Source: Nectonema munidae (lineage: Eukaryota > Nematomorpha > Nectonematoida > Nectonematidae). From it: DNA of 64,000 bases. A program made the translations under genes and the position numbers. The DNA lies in the NCBI GenBank assembly GCA_030549495.1, contig JAUIRK010001034.1, forward strand, positions 558,001 to 622,000, read 5' to 3'. The notes beneath the pieces are model-generated. The model saw nothing but the letters and a program-made list of their open reading frames with translations. It ran no database searches and was not told where the DNA came from. Below are positions 1 through 12,633 of the stretch, in pieces (positions within the stretch are counted from its first letter, which is position 1; the number at the start of each line of letters is the position of its first letter).

Positions 1-1638
1 TTCTTTTGAAAATAGTAAATTTAGACTCAAGAATGTGGAATTTAATTTTGAATAAAATAGACATAATTTGAGAAAAAAAGTTTTCTATATTTAAAAATGA
101 AGTGAACTGGAATAAAATTTTTGGTTAAAACGAAAGAAGAAAGTAACAAAATAATAAGCCACAAATTTTTTATCTCATGTTCAGATTCCAAAGCTGAGGG
201 TATCAAAGAACTTTTTTTATCATTATTTATTTTGAAGAATATTCCCTTTTTGTTTATAAATTTATACTGACGTTAGGAAGATATGGTTTAATCATCATCA
301 TGATCATTTTATGTCTACTAAAGCTGTAAAAACCAATACCAAGGTGTACTAGTAATGCAAAGCAACTATGAGAATATAATTGCTATTGATTTTGAATGAT
401 TGTATTTTTCATATTATTGAAGTGTGAAAACTTTAAGGCGAACATTTCATGTATATATTGTCTGAAGAGATAGACAAAGCTAGACTTATTTGCTGTGAGA
501 ATGCTAGGAAACTCCAACTCTACATACAGAACTCATACACAAAAGAAAGAAGCATGCAGCATGTTAACTATCTTGCTATAGTCAATGACCTTTCTTATGA
601 CAAACCTCAACCTAACACTATAATTTTATATAAGTTTGATAAAAAGTAAAAAATTTATTATTAAAAACTTGGTTGGGACTTTTGGGGTAATCAAAAAAGA
701 CATTATTGTATCGCTAATTCCTTCACCAACGATGTAACAAAGAAAGATACCACTTTAGTGAACGAATACCACTGGCTTTGTGATCAAAGAATTGAAACAG
801 AAAATTTAGAAAAATGTGTAATTCCGTATCCGTAGAATTGCTACTTTGATACTTTATATGTATTTGATTTCCAAAAGTATTATTTTAAAGTTTAATATTA
901 CAAACAAGGTTATTTCCCAAATTAACAATATTCTTCGTATATATGTTACATTTTACTTGACGCCTACTTTGCTTTTCTATCATTAATCTGGAATACAGCA
1001 TAACATTAACAGATTTTTCCAATTCTGTGTAATTTCTTTAGAAAAGGTTCAAAGTATAGAGACATCTAGAATCTTTACGGTGATATAAAAAAAAACTCTT
1101 ATTGTTCATATCTAAGATTGTTAAAATTTATTTTTTGGTGTTGTGTAATAAAAGTAGGGCATCCTTTGCTTCTAAATAACGAAAATTTTCATTTCATTTT
1201 GAGATATTTTCGTGAGCCTAAAAATAAATATGGAGCAAGAAGTCATATAGGTGGGGAACCTTGTGTAAATGATCAAATTTTAATTTTTCATTGATGAACA
1301 AGAATAATTTATATAACTTTCTGAAACTAAAGAATTCATGCTACGGTGTTGTAGGATAAATAAGCTTTCCAAAACTTAAATGGTATGTTCAATATTCTTA
1401 TAATCTAAATATCTCTTAATTCTTAACTTTTTTTCGAGAATTTTATCTTTTTAGTCATAGCATCATTATTTTTATTAATCAGTTTCATCAACCTTGTTTT
1501 TTTTATTATGTTTGAAATATTTGTTTTGATTTGATTAATTATTAAATTTAATTATAAAATAAATAAATAACTACAAATTCACCTTTCTAATCCTTATCGA
1601 ACACTGAAATTAAGAAAGATTAATATGTTCAACTTTAG
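1..1638. other. Intronic or upstream sequence of the alpha-tubulin gene; nothing else recognised
   Basis: AT-rich sequence before the first tubulin exon in the window. It ends in an intron acceptor (AG at 1637-1638). A 66-codon open frame at 449-649 has no feature I recognise and is followed by stops. The tubulin exons for residues 1 to about 176 are not found here and should lie left of the window. Confidence 0.5.
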
Positions 1639-1809
1639 GTGTCGACGTCTGTGGTTGAACCGTACAACTCTATTCTCACTACACACACAACCTTGGAACA
1701 TTCGGATTGCGCCTTTATGGTGGATAACGAGGCAATCTACGATATATGCCGAGACAGTCTCGGAATACCTCGTCCTTCATACACTAATCTCAATAGATTA
1801 ATTGCTCAG
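1639..1809 (+). CDS. Alpha-tubulin exon (about residues 177-233)
   Basis: This 57-codon exon is phase 0 at both ends, with acceptor TTTAG before 1639 and donor GTATGC at 1810. It encodes [19 protein letters not shown], then the DNEAIYDIC nucleotide-pocket region and NLNRLIAQ. Confidence 0.93.
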
Positions 1810-4800
1810 GTATGCTAACTCAAATTCTCATTTTTCGATTCAATAAGGTCAGTAATAATATGTTTGTATGATTTCAATTAACTAATCTTAAAATTTGATA
1901 CTATATACTTAACTCAGAGATTCTTTCAAATTCAGGTTGTTACATCTTATGATTCATTACTATTCAAGCATACATTTAAATTTCTACCATCTCAAAGTTC
2001 TTTCACTACTTCTATTTTAGAACATGAGCATAAGTATACTTTCTAGCTTGACTATTTGTATTCCATCCTTAACGCGTTTCAAAGTAACATTTAATTAACA
2101 ATAATGCATCCATTCATGTTATCATTTTCTTTTAACCAATACAAGATACTAGCAATGGCGCAACCAGAAATTTTTGAACTGAGAGTAGGGAAATTCAGTT
2201 TTCAAAAAATTATTCATATTACTAAAAGAATTGTCCTTTTTTATTTTGAAAAATTGATCAATCAATAAGATGAATGAGAGAAAATGTGATAAACTACATA
2301 AGAATTGAGAAATGGTAGATTTTATGTAAAGTATGTCTTCTAATAATGGGACGATGTAAGGAATTTTCAAGAATATCATGTAAGAGAAAATAGCACAGTT
2401 TGTTTTATCAAGTATTAAATTTTTAGTTATGTAATTAATATGTGTTCTTTGATCACACGACGGGGCAAATGCACACTTTGTTTTTAGTAAATACTACATT
2501 TTAAAACAAGGCGAATAAATCGAATACATACTTTATTGTATGTTTCCCTAGATATATAACTATGTATACGGTATTCCACCCCTTATCGGTTTCGTTTCAT
2601 TTTATATTAGGGTAATTAATGATCCCCCATCCTTGATCACTTTTTGATTTAATAAATGAATTTTGTGTACCAGGTCTTTAACACTTCTAACTGATTAAAG
2701 TTGTTATCTAATCTATAAACAAATAAAAATATGCGTATTTCATTCTTAAAGACATCCTAAATGTATTTGCCCTAAATTCTATAAGTTAACCTCTTTCTGT
2801 TTTATATGTTTTTCATCCTTCATTTCATTTTCTCGTTTGTTTTTATTTTTATTCCACTATTTCTTGTACATTTGCATCACCTGTGAGAAATAAACTCGAA
2901 ATACCATATATCTTTGGATATAAGACGAAGGTCATGTTTTAATCCATTTAGGACCGCGCAAAACAGACGACTTTAGTAATTCATTTTTAATTCCATTTAA
3001 AATAAGAATTCGTCTGCATTCCCTTTGGCAACATTGGTCTTAAATGCGTTAAAACAAATTATCCATAAATTTGAAACTCGGATATATCTCAAACTGAAAA
3101 TTAAAGTTATTCACACAGGCCTATCGATATGGGCTGAGCACCACTCCCTCCCCCTCCTTCCTTCGAATTTTTTTATCCATCGAATTCCCTTTAAAAGCAA
3201 ATGTATACGCCTTCATATAGTCAAGGATGCATTACTATCAGTTCCCCCTAGCTCTGTGCTTAGAGTCTGCCTACGGGGTTACCAAATTTTCAGAACCGGT
3301 TTACATGTTATTACAGGATGCATAATTAAGCAAAAGAAAAACACCTATGATTGGATCATTTACTATATTTTATACAGTGACAAGAAATTGGTTCTATAGG
3401 TGCGTCTTTAACATAAAAGGCCCCTCTACAACAAAATATTGAGAAACTATATTAGATCTAGAATCAGTGTTTTACTTTATTGGACTTATTATGGCAGATG
3501 CAACTCTCCACGGACATACATATCGCGATTCAGTTTTTGTTTAGTGCCAAGTATTTTCTCTAATCATGACTGTTTGACTCTCTCTTTCTAATTTGTTTTT
3601 AAAAAATATCAACAACTATTTAAAATAATATTCATTAAGTTCCATCTTTAGATGGAGTAACACATAGAAAAAGCTAAAAAGAAAGTGAAATCTGCATGTA
3701 TCAGACAAAATAATTGGGCGTATTTGATTAGAAATTGTCAACTAATCTTTTGGAATTTCTAACATGTTACTTAAAAATGAAGATTGTCTGAAAATGCGTT
3801 AGAACATTTAAAGGCCAGTATCATATAAATGCTTGCAAAACTAAAAATTAATGTCATATTTTTAAGTTTATGAATTTTTTTTGTTATTATGTATTTATAA
3901 TTTACGCGAACTTTTAAATGCGAAGGTGGTATCTTCAATAACAGCGTCTCTGCGATTCGATGGTGCTCTCAACGTTGACTTGACGGAATTTCAAACCAAT
4001 TTGGTTCCATACCCTCGCATTCATTTCCCCCTCACAACCTATGCACCTCTAGTGAACGGATCAAAAGCGGATCACGAGCAAGGCTCGGTAGCAGAAATAA
4101 CGTCCATGTGTTTTGAACCGAGCAATCAGATGGTCAAGTGTGATCCACGAAAAGGCAAGTACATGGCATGCTGCTTACTATACAGGTAATCAATTTCAAA
4201 AATATACGACGTGTTCGTTTTTCTTTATATTTTTTACAAGTGAAAATATGCCTTAAATGAGTGATTCAATGAAGTCATTGATGTTCAATGGTTAAAAACT
4301 ACTAAGCTAAGTTTATTAGAAACCAAACCTTAACTATAACGTTTAAAAACCCTAACAATGAGATCAAAAATTTGTGTATACTAATTTTCTAATATGTGCT
4401 CTACCCATTCTTTTTGGTTAGAATACACTTTTGTGAACGTTGGTATTTTCAAAAAAATTCACAGATTGTTAGACTTTCTGATAAGAATATTTTTTTCTTA
4501 GAGGTGATGTTGTTCCGAAAGATGTTAATTGCGCCATTGCCACCATCAAAATGAAGAGGTCGATTCAATTTGTGGACTGGTGTCCAACCGGCTTTAAAAT
4601 TGGCATAAACTACAAACCGCCAACTAATGTTCCTGGAGGTGACCTGTCCAGTGTCTCTCGCGCCGTTTGCATGCTCTCCAACACCACCGCGATTGCCGAA
4701 GCATGGTCTCGTCTCAACCACAAATTCGATTTGATGTACGCGAAAAGAGCGTTTGTTCACTGGTTCGTTGGTGAGGGAATGGAAGAAGGAGAATTTACAG

Positions 4801-4946
4801 AGGCGCGAGAAGATCTGGCTGCCTTGGAAAAGGATTACCAAGAGATTGGAATTGATGCAGCGTTGGATGAAGAGGACGATGATGATGATGTGAACAGTTA
4901 TTCCGCTTACCACTCCAACCGAAAAAATGGCGGTCTTCACTATTAA
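1639..4946 (+). CDS. Alpha-tubulin, C-terminal 292 residues in three exons (gene partial at 5' side)
   Basis: Alpha-tubulin is the GTP-binding partner of beta-tubulin in the microtubule heterodimer. Exons 1639-1809, 3926-4185 and 4502-4946 join in phase with GT-AG introns. They give a continuous protein from about human residue 177 ([11 protein letters not shown]) through [19 protein letters not shown] and [14 protein letters not shown] to the TAA at 4944-4946. The DLTEFQ glutamate (human E254, which drives hydrolysis of beta-tubulin GTP) is present, as are the [10 protein letters not shown] and [15 protein letters not shown] signatures. Differences include [10 protein letters not shown] where HEQLSVAEIT is usual. 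The tail is unusual: an acidic run DEEDDDDD is followed by about 18 more residues including NRKNGG, ending in Y. This looks like a divergent, perhaps tissue-specific paralogue; that is inference. A possible AATAAA polyadenylation signal lies at 5344-5349. The start codon is outside the window. Confidence 0.93.
1810..3925 (+). other. Alpha-tubulin intron (2.1 kb) carrying a TTAA MITE
   Basis: The donor is GTATGC at 1810 and the acceptor AG at 3924-3925. Inside is MITE copy A at 2939-3052. At 2153 a possible hAT-type terminus CAATGGCGCAACCAG has no partner I can find. The 124-codon open frame at 3025-3399 starts inside the MITE and is not gene-like. Confidence 0.8.
2939..3052. mobile_element. 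TTAA MITE, copy A
   Basis: This 114-bp element is flanked by TTAA on both sides. It has inverted ends AATCCATTTAGGACC and GGTCTTAAATGCG and internal CAGACGAC/CGTCTGCA motifs shared with copies at 9012, 11207 and 55327. TTAA duplication plus ends near CCCATTT fit a piggyBac-type non-autonomous element. Confidence 0.7.
3926..4185 (+). CDS. Alpha-tubulin exon (about residues 234-320)
   Basis: This is 260 nt (86 codons plus 2 nt). The acceptor is AAG just before 3926 and the donor GTAATC starts at 4186. It encodes [18 protein letters not shown] to [11 protein letters not shown]. The split AG joins the A at 4502 to restore Arg. Confidence 0.93.
4186..4501 (+). other. Alpha-tubulin intron (316 bp)
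   Basis: The donor is GTAATC at 4186 and the acceptor TTCTTAG ends at 4501. Nothing else is seen inside. Confidence 0.88.
4502..4946 (+). CDS. Alpha-tubulin terminal exon with unusual C-terminal tail
   Basis: The exon starts with the last base of an Arg codon, then [16 protein letters not shown]. It continues to the helix 11/12 region ([36 protein letters not shown]) and a tail of acidic residues followed by [21 protein letters not shown] lies at 4944-4946. The acidic run is Asp-rich rather than Glu-rich. The polar extension after it is absent from ordinary alpha-tubulins, although the terminal Tyr is kept. Confidence 0.93.
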
Positions 4947-7900
4947 TAATCTCCGTCTTTATGTAACACACACGTACTCTCACTATCTTTTTGCTTTTAT
5001 CTCAACTTCATCAAATATATATGTATAAATTAGAGTATTATTTTCAAAGATTCCAGCAGCATTTTAAAATCTCATCTCAAGCACAATTATGTTTTTGCAT
5101 AAACTCATATTTTATTTATAAAAAACTCAAAATACTCCCCATTTTTAAAACACACTTTTTCTATACACGTTTTTTAAATATTTTTATAAAAATTTGCTTT
5201 TTACATTTAATTTAATTTTTAAATATTTAATGTCGCAACAGCATCTAATTTTGTTAGTTAGATAGACTGCTGTTGTTGCAATCTCTCTTTTTTAACAATA
5301 CTACTATCATCTTGTGATAAAAATCTTTTATGCACTCTTTTTTAATAAAAACTTTTCTTTGTTTCAAATTGATATCTTATTGATTCTCTGTGTCACAAAT
5401 TCATGCATTAAAATTATTTTCTATATTCACTCTGTTACATTTAGAAATCTTTCTTTTCACATTCCCTCATTTTTCCCTTTATATTTGTATATGTATTTTC
5501 AAAATACCATTATATGTCATTATCAACGCAAATATCTAAATACTGTGATCAAGTTTTAACCCTTAAAACTTGCTAGATTTTAATGGCGAAGTTTAGCGAA
5601 TCACAAATTGATATGATAATGATTTGCCTTTCCTTCAACTTGAAGAGAGAGAGAGCTTGCTAAAATTCTGTCCATTTTAGCCAAAGCAGACAACTAAAAA
5701 AAATTAATTTTCGAATAGATATCATTTCTCAAATAATACTTTTTATCTCCTATGTCTTTTTCTTTTAAATTAGCATATTGTTGAGACTAAGAGACTTCTT
5801 GGTAATGGAAGAATGAAACAACTTGCAAAAATAGAGGGTGAGAACAGATATAGGGTAAACACCTGTATTTTGCCGTCACCCGTGTTTGTAAATAAAAGTT
5901 CTTTCATTTATAATAACCATATATAGCAACCCTTTATTTTATGTTTGAATTATGTTATATATTTTCTTCTGTTGTGTTGATATCCAACCTTGGTAAAACT
6001 CGACAAAATGTTTGCATATCTGGAAGAAGTACCTGATTATATCCTCTCCCATTCTTGGTTTATCGAATACAACCTTTCTACGCAGAAATAACAGTAAATT
6101 AGAGATAACGATGATCTTTCTTTGTAAGAACTTTTGGGAATGGAAAAACAGGACAACGTTTTGTACACCAGAAGCAAAAAGCGATACTAGGTGGATAATG
6201 GAAAAGCGATTTATGCATTCAAGATACATTTCAATTCTTTCATAAGAAAAATAAATCTTCAAGAAGAATGTGTATTTTTTGATTGAGTGTACTTACAAGT
6301 CTGATTTCTTGTATCAAGAGGAATTTAAGCAATGATTGCCTATTGATGCTTCAAGTGATTATCTGGATATTGATCCAGAAGAAGAACCGTAAAAAAGATT
6401 TTCGAACGAGCTCTGGACGATGTGGCACTATCGTTCCAATGTAGGTTCATTAAATATGTCTCAATTTACATTAGAAGCAGATAAAGATGAAGAAAAAATC
6501 AATTGAAGAGGTACATTCTGCAACAAGATGATTTCTCTTCGTTTACAAAGATCTAGTTTTAGTCTTTTGTAACTCCGGTTATAAAAATGACTTGTAAAAG
6601 TGGAAAGACAAATGTGAATGCCGTTGAAGAAACAATAACATTATTTATATCTGTTTTACCTAAAGTCATAAAACATACCAAGCTCACGCTAAATCCTCTC
6701 TTGCATCAATTATTATTATTATTATCAGTGTTCACATTATATTTTTACATTCTATACAAATTATTTTGTAAATAAGTGTTTCAGGGATTTATCATATCAA
6801 CTAAATGTAAATATAATTTCCAATCTTTTTAAACATTTGCCAGGTTTTCCTAGATGTTTCCACACAGATTTCTCAAAGAAAAATGCCGAGATAGGGAACA
6901 ATATATCCCTTGCGTATATTATATTCCAACTTCAGGGCGTTCGAGGGTCATCTAAACGTTTTTTTGAGGTGAAATTCGTACACATTGTTTATTTGTTGAT
7001 TCGTAGGCGTTTAAGAGTTGGGAACAGCAAAATTTTAACCTACGTAAATTTGCCCATTACTGAGGACCGCCCTATTGTCTACATATAAACATTAAACCTT
7101 CACTCCATCCAACACAAAACATTATTACTATATACTTTTTGTCTCAAATTTCCATATGATTTTTTTTAATTTCTTGCTCTTTCATATGATTTGAACATTC
7201 TTCCCATATGAATTTTTTTTAATATTTTATCTAAAATTTTCTGATTTCTTCGCTTGAATATTATTTTCGTGTGAATTCTACAAAAACTAACTTTTAAACC
7301 ATTTTAACTCTTTCTTGCCTCATTATCATTCAAAAGCATTTTCTCATGGTAATACTTTTATCATACGGCACAGTTTTCAACAAAGTATGCTCTCATAATA
7401 AAGTGGTATAATTTCAAGTCCTCAACAAGAATACTAAATAAATAAAGTCATATATCTACTATGTAGTCCCCATTATTGTGACCTGTGAGTGTAGTAGACA
7501 ATGCGTCTCGCGAATTCAAAACAAAACAAAATTGTTTATGTCAATAAAGAGGAGTCAGGTAAAATTTAGCATTGTTCACAATCTGTTCCAGTTTCTCTTT
7601 CTCCCTATATCAAGAAGGCTTCACGTCTTCCTTATTCAACGTGGCATAACCACCTTGCACACTTAAATCGATGTCCACATTTTGCTTATTTATATATTTA
7701 TATGCGTGCGTGTACACATAGATACATTTGTGTGTATATTTATATAATTATTTCTTTGAAGCCCTTTGTTACATATAGGTTTGTATAAGATAAGTCTTTG
7801 TTATCAGACACTTTAAATTGTTTGTCTTGTATAAAAGGTAGATGGAATATTATGTCCTTGTGTGTATAAGGTATTAAACATAACAATAGGCAATGATAAT

Positions 7901-9011
7901 ATCACAGTATCCCTCTGTTTGAATGTCTGAGGTCATCATGAATAGCAGAGTAATAAAGCATATTCTCCTGGCTTCCTTTCTTCAAAAGGATCATGGTGAA
8001 GAATGCACTATAATGATTGGTGATTATGGTTAAATTCGAATGAGAATGTTAACTAAAATTAGACTTGTTCGTAGTTCTACATCGAAATATAACATAAACC
8101 AACCTCCAATTACTAATTGAAAATGAGGCGAATTTTTTTTTTACCAATTTTACATTATATCCTTTGACGTGGGCTCAGGTGCTTCTACTGACGCAGAAAT
8201 TATATAATGGGCATAGCATATTTTGCTTTATCTTAATTACGATTGATCACAGTTGTATGTTTAGATTAGTAGACACTTTAAACCATCTTTGGAATGATAA
8301 AGTATCGCGTGTTCTTTATTCTCAAGTTTTAGCTTAGTTTGTAAAAATAAACTCTTTTTCTTGTTTATATTCTTATTTCTCTTAAAAGTGTTCAATCATT
8401 GGAGGGGGTAATAAGTAATAACTTAGCTTTTACATATTTAAACTGCATGTGTTTTTATTATTAAAAAAGAACGTATTAATTACAAAAATTCCTCTTTCTT
8501 TTTGAACTACTAAGCTATATGAAAAGTTACAGCTTTGGGGGAAAATTTACGATATTGGCTGGTGAGAAAACGTTGTCATTAAAATTTTTTACTTTTCAAA
8601 ACCAACATTTTATCCTTCTAATATCTGATCGACTCTCTTGAACTTCAAGCTGGCTTGTAATTTTAGTATATCCAATAGTTCATTATTCTAGATATTAATA
8701 GATAGTAACATTTTTAGCCTGCATTTCAAAGTAACGATTTTATACAAATGCAGAAGCCGAGCTTTTTTCGTGGTAATGGTCTTTCACTCACGTGGTGTCA
8801 AAAATATTTTAATTTATTTTGAAACTATATATAATGACAAAAGAACATATAACATTTTTCTGAATTAGTTTCTGAAAGCCTAATTTTTAATATCTTAATA
8901 ATTATTATTAACTTTATATACTTCTCAAAAGTTTTTGTTCTGAAAATTTTATTAACATTTTAAACTTTTGACTTGCTAAGTTATATGCATAAAAATATCT
9001 CATGTTAATCA
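4947..9011. other. Intergenic, AT-rich; no gene recognised
   Basis: It contains a short GA run near 5644-5657, a hairpin near 5233-5281, and a mixed stretch at 5990-6600 with short open frames on both strands that I cannot assign. Nothing here has splice structure or motifs that support a gene. Confidence 0.45.
5233..5281. repeat. Short inverted repeat (hairpin)
   Basis: GCAACAGCATCTAA and a later TTAGATAGACTGCTGTTG pair imperfectly around a short loop, about 290 bp after the tubulin stop codon. It could be a 3'-UTR stem or a chance fold. Confidence 0.35.
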
Positions 9012-9139
9012 TTAACCCGTTAACGACCAGAATAATCAGACGATATCTAGTATAAAGCAGAAGATTTGTATTTAAAAGCATTAATAAACGCAGACGATTC
9101 ACGTTTTTGTAAAGTCGACTGTGGTCGAGAACCGGTTAA
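9012..9139. mobile_element. TTAA MITE, copy B
   Basis: This 128-bp element is flanked by TTAA. Its ends are CCCGTTAACGACCAG and GTGGTCGAGAACCGG, with internal CAGACGATAT and GCAGACGATT. It is the most diverged of the four copies. Confidence 0.62.
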
Positions 9140-9637
9140 GCAATATTAAAAATTTATTATAAAATTAATTTAACTAATGTTAGAAATTTGAAGGACTTAT
9201 TTTCTTTACAATTGTTGATTGTTTTTTAACAATACTTCTTTTCTCTGTTCAGAGATTGCAGGCATTATTGTTCTGTTCGTTGCTAATATTAAGGCGGACT
9301 TGAGATGTTCATCTGTAAGCGTAGAGCACAAGTAATACTTATTCACTTTCAAAGTTGCAGTATTTTATGAAGAGTCAGCATATGTGTTAAATATATGTGT
9401 TTCAGAGCTGAACTACAAGTAATATCAATATGACTTTGGTTTGAATAGAAGAATCATTATTATTATTAACGTCGATGGCAAAAGGATTAAAAAAAAACAA
9501 TATCTCTTATTTTTCTAACACTTTGAAGCATCTATCAAACGCATTCTTGAGTTTATTTGTAAATTCTACGCACTCGTTATTGCTTTATTGTTCACTGAGG
9601 TTTTCAAATATGGGAAATGATCAAAGTTTTTCATATC
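9140..9637. other. Intergenic, nothing recognised
   Basis: AT-rich sequence between a MITE and the Tigger element, without recognisable coding or structural features. Confidence 0.4.
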
Positions 9638-10983
9638 TACCCTATTTTTTGGACTATAAGACGCACCCTAATTTTTTGCAAGGAAGAAAATAGAAAATAA
9701 TCGCTTGTGTCAGAGTCTCTAGAATCTAGATAAAAATTAAGTGAAAAAGGTATATTAAAATCAAATTCATCAAACGAAACATAACTTTCATTTACCTCAT
9801 CTTCAAAAAGCGTGTCATCTTTTCTACCTAATTACTGATTCCACATTTCTTAAATGATTTTGCTACGATGTCAACTCTAACTTTGTCCCATGAATTCTTC
9901 ACCCATTCACACAATGTAAAAAAGCTAAGCCTCTTTCTTCTTCCTGAACGAGTTACATCAATTCATTCCAATATTTGCACATAAAATTTTTGAAAGGTTT
10001 ATTGATAGAAACATCAAGTGGTTGCAATTGACTCGTCAATCCTCCTGGAATAACGCCTTGAGTCTTCATTCCCAAAACCTTTTTCTTAATTGTTTCTGTT
10101 TTATGAGCTGTCCCAAACGAGTAATGATGGCCTTTTTGCCCAAATTTTATCAAGTCACAGTTTCATTCCTTCTTCATTCACCCATCCTTTCTCGTGCACA
10201 CGAAAGAACCCTCCTTTTATGGAATTTTTCCTTAGGCAGTCTTCCTTTTAAACATTAACATTGGCGGCAATTTAGTTCCATCGGCGCAACAAGCTATTGT
10301 TTTAACAATTACTGTTTTGAGCCTTTTACATGGGGCTGGGAACATCAAATGTTAATGGAAATTGGTCCTTGTTTCAAATTTGTGAAAGTTCAAAATCTGT
10401 TTCTTTTCTTAAATTGATGACGTATTTATGGAATATTAAAAATTTTCCATTCAAATTCTTTTGGGGTACGTTGAGTAATTTTAGTTTTAGTGCTCATTAT
10501 GAGACCTTTACGTTTAATAAATCTGTAACACCATGGTGGAAGGCCTGGAAAATCAACATATTTCCTTTGTTTTACCTTAAAAATAATCATTTTTGTGGAC
10601 ATACAAATTCCTTATATGCGTTGTTCCGTAACACATGTATAAAGTTGTTCTTCCCATTTGACCTTTTTACCTCTAAAATTGCACTTTGTTACTTTAATTG
10701 ATTGCTAATCTTCTTCTTAGTTCAAATCATTTTCTCCGTTGGGGTGGACCAAAGTGCCTTTCGGCGCCTCTATTTTCATGTTCTTTTGAAAAATGGATCA
10801 CTTAATTTATAGGGTGCAATTTAAGAATACCTTTTTCCATTATTTGACATTTTCTTCAATTTCAATATTACCTAGAGGTATGATAAAAGCGAATTTGATT
10901 CTTAGTGATACGAGTCAAAGCGAGAAAATAAGACGCATATCATATTTTAATAAGAAAATCGAGAGAGTCCGAAAAATACGGTA
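9638..10983 (-). mobile_element. Tigger/pogo-type DNA transposon, decayed and internally shortened
   Basis: The ends are inverted repeats: TACCCTATTTTTTGGACT at the left and, read from the right, TACCGTATTTTTCGGACT. Both carry TA, fitting the TA target duplication of pogo elements. The subterminal ATAAGACGC motif occurs at both ends. Between them the minus strand encodes pieces of a pogo/Tigger DDE transposase (separate entry). At about 1.35 kb it is shorter than full Tigger elements, so internal deletion is likely. Confidence 0.8.
9800..10765 (-). pseudogene. Tigger/pogo transposase pseudogene
   Basis: Cut-and-paste DDE transposase of the IS630-Tc1-pogo group, now broken. From N to C on the minus strand, in several frames, I see RHFGPP (about 10760), a CENP-B-like HTH stretch with WCYRFIKRKGL (about 10535), TDFELSQI and PLTFDVP (about 10400), CADGTKLPP (about 10270), PSLLVWDS (about 10130), the diagnostic VIPGGLTSQLQPLDVSINKP (ORF 9953-10153), and a tail with SFKKCGISN (about 9850). 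The frame changes several times and contains stops. The HTH and DDE landmarks are all in the usual Tigger order, so this is one decayed gene and not a host gene. The + strand open frame at 10330-10701 is its shadow. Confidence 0.82.
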
Positions 10984-11206
10984 ACTGTTTCTCCCACAAC
11001 TTTAGTTTAATTTTAAAGGCAAGAATATTATCATTCGTTTCTATATTCATGCTTGAATCTCCTTGAAGCTTCAAGCTTGGTAAATCAACTAAAAAAGCTA
11101 AACATCCACAAAAATCTCATTCTAAAACATCTTTTTGTTTCTTAGTCTACGATTTCTTTTCTATGAGCAAAAAATATTTTTAAAACTTCATCTCGATTAA
11201 GCCAAC

Positions 11207-11343
11207 TTAACCCATTTACGACCAATGTTCCTATTTTGGAACATAAGTAATTTCATCTTCGTCTGCTTTTTTCAATGACTTTGAATATAATTCGTCTGCT
11301 TTTTTTAGATATCGTCTGCTTTGCTTGGTCTTAAATGGGTTAA
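11207..11343. mobile_element. TTAA MITE, copy C
   Basis: This 137-bp element is flanked by TTAA both sides, with inverted ends CCCATTTACGACCAA and TTGGTCTTAAATGGG. It contains three CGTCTGCTTT motifs. Copy D at 55327 is nearly identical in inverse orientation. Confidence 0.8.
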
Positions 11344-12633
11344 ACTGACGTTACTTTACACTACTTGATCTGATAATGCTTGATGGTTTTAACTACAACA
11401 CTCCTAACATTTTTAACTTCACTTCTTTTTCGCAAAACGCTTCTTGATGATTCAAGTACTAAGTAGTGAACGAAAACCATTAGTTCAAAGCTCAGCTATT
11501 TTGCTTTTACTAAGCCAATCAAACAACACTTCAGAGCACATAGTTGGCTCACTTTCAGTTGGCAATACAAGATTTTCCCATTTCAAATATCACTTTGAAT
11601 AGCATTTTCCAAAGCTTAAAAAATATTTACTCTTATTGTTTTGTCATTGAGGGCAGCTAAATCAAGTAGTTCTTTACTCCTCTGTTACACTGGGTGACAT
11701 TTTTGTAATTCGCATATCAACCGTGTTAGCAGAAAGATTTCAAACCAAATCTTTACTTTTTCTGGACATTAACAATCATTTACAGATTCAACTTCAGTAA
11801 ATGCATGTGATATTTTTGCAATGATTTGAGGCAACTCGTACCTCTTGGAAGGGAATATGTTGACAAATTTTGTCTTGTCTGGGTTTTTCTTCAAATCTAT
11901 CATAATCTTTATGATGTGAGATGTAGTGACCTTCGATATTGTATTCTTTTGGTACAGAAATATTTTGCTGTCAAATAAGACACTGAATTTGTTATTTTTT
12001 GCTCGCATGTACCTACTTTTTAATTACAAAGTATTTATATTCCTAACGATCTTGAAAAGTTGTATTTTCATCAAATATTTTTCTTTTTTTGAGAAGACAT
12101 TTTAATTAAAAATAATTTCACTCGATTTTTTATCACAAAAAACTAAAAAAAGTAGTGTAAAAATTGGAGAGATAATCATTAAATTTAAACCATTTAAGAT
12201 CATTTACTGTAAAAAGATAACAAAAAATAAATGGTCTTTTTGTACAACGTCAACGACGAACTTCATAGTGAAAAATTATGTACGAAAACGTCAATTTTGA
12301 CTAAATTCTAGAAAAAATCTAAATTATAAAAATTGTACATATTTTTAAAGTGATAAAACATTAAACTTTAGACGGAGTTTCAACGGGAAAATAATAATAT
12401 GTGTAATAAAGAAATTTTTTTTTTCAAAATTTATATTTAATTATAATCTATTATACACCTCTAGCGTTCCTATCGTAAGGCTTTACAATTTAATTATAAC
12501 AAAAAGTATGCCTTATGACAAAATTTTTTTTATGATTTTTACGAAACTTTACTTATGGGTCAATTGAGGCTATTTAATCAATAATATTTATTGAAAAAAT
12601 GGGGAAATTTTTTTACTTTCCACCAAAATAGAA

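Noticed and set aside
3025-3399. 124-codon + frame in the tubulin intron
   Set aside because: It begins inside MITE copy A, has no recognisable domain, and lies within an intron bounded by good splice sites.
4449-4983. Minus-strand open frames across the last tubulin exon
   Set aside because: Antisense shadows of a strongly conserved alpha-tubulin exon.
5939-6600. Overlapping open frames on both strands suggesting a broken gene
   Set aside because: No motif or family could be recognised in any frame, and neither strand is favoured.
10330-10701. 123-codon + frame
   Set aside because: Shadow of the minus-strand Tigger transposase relic.
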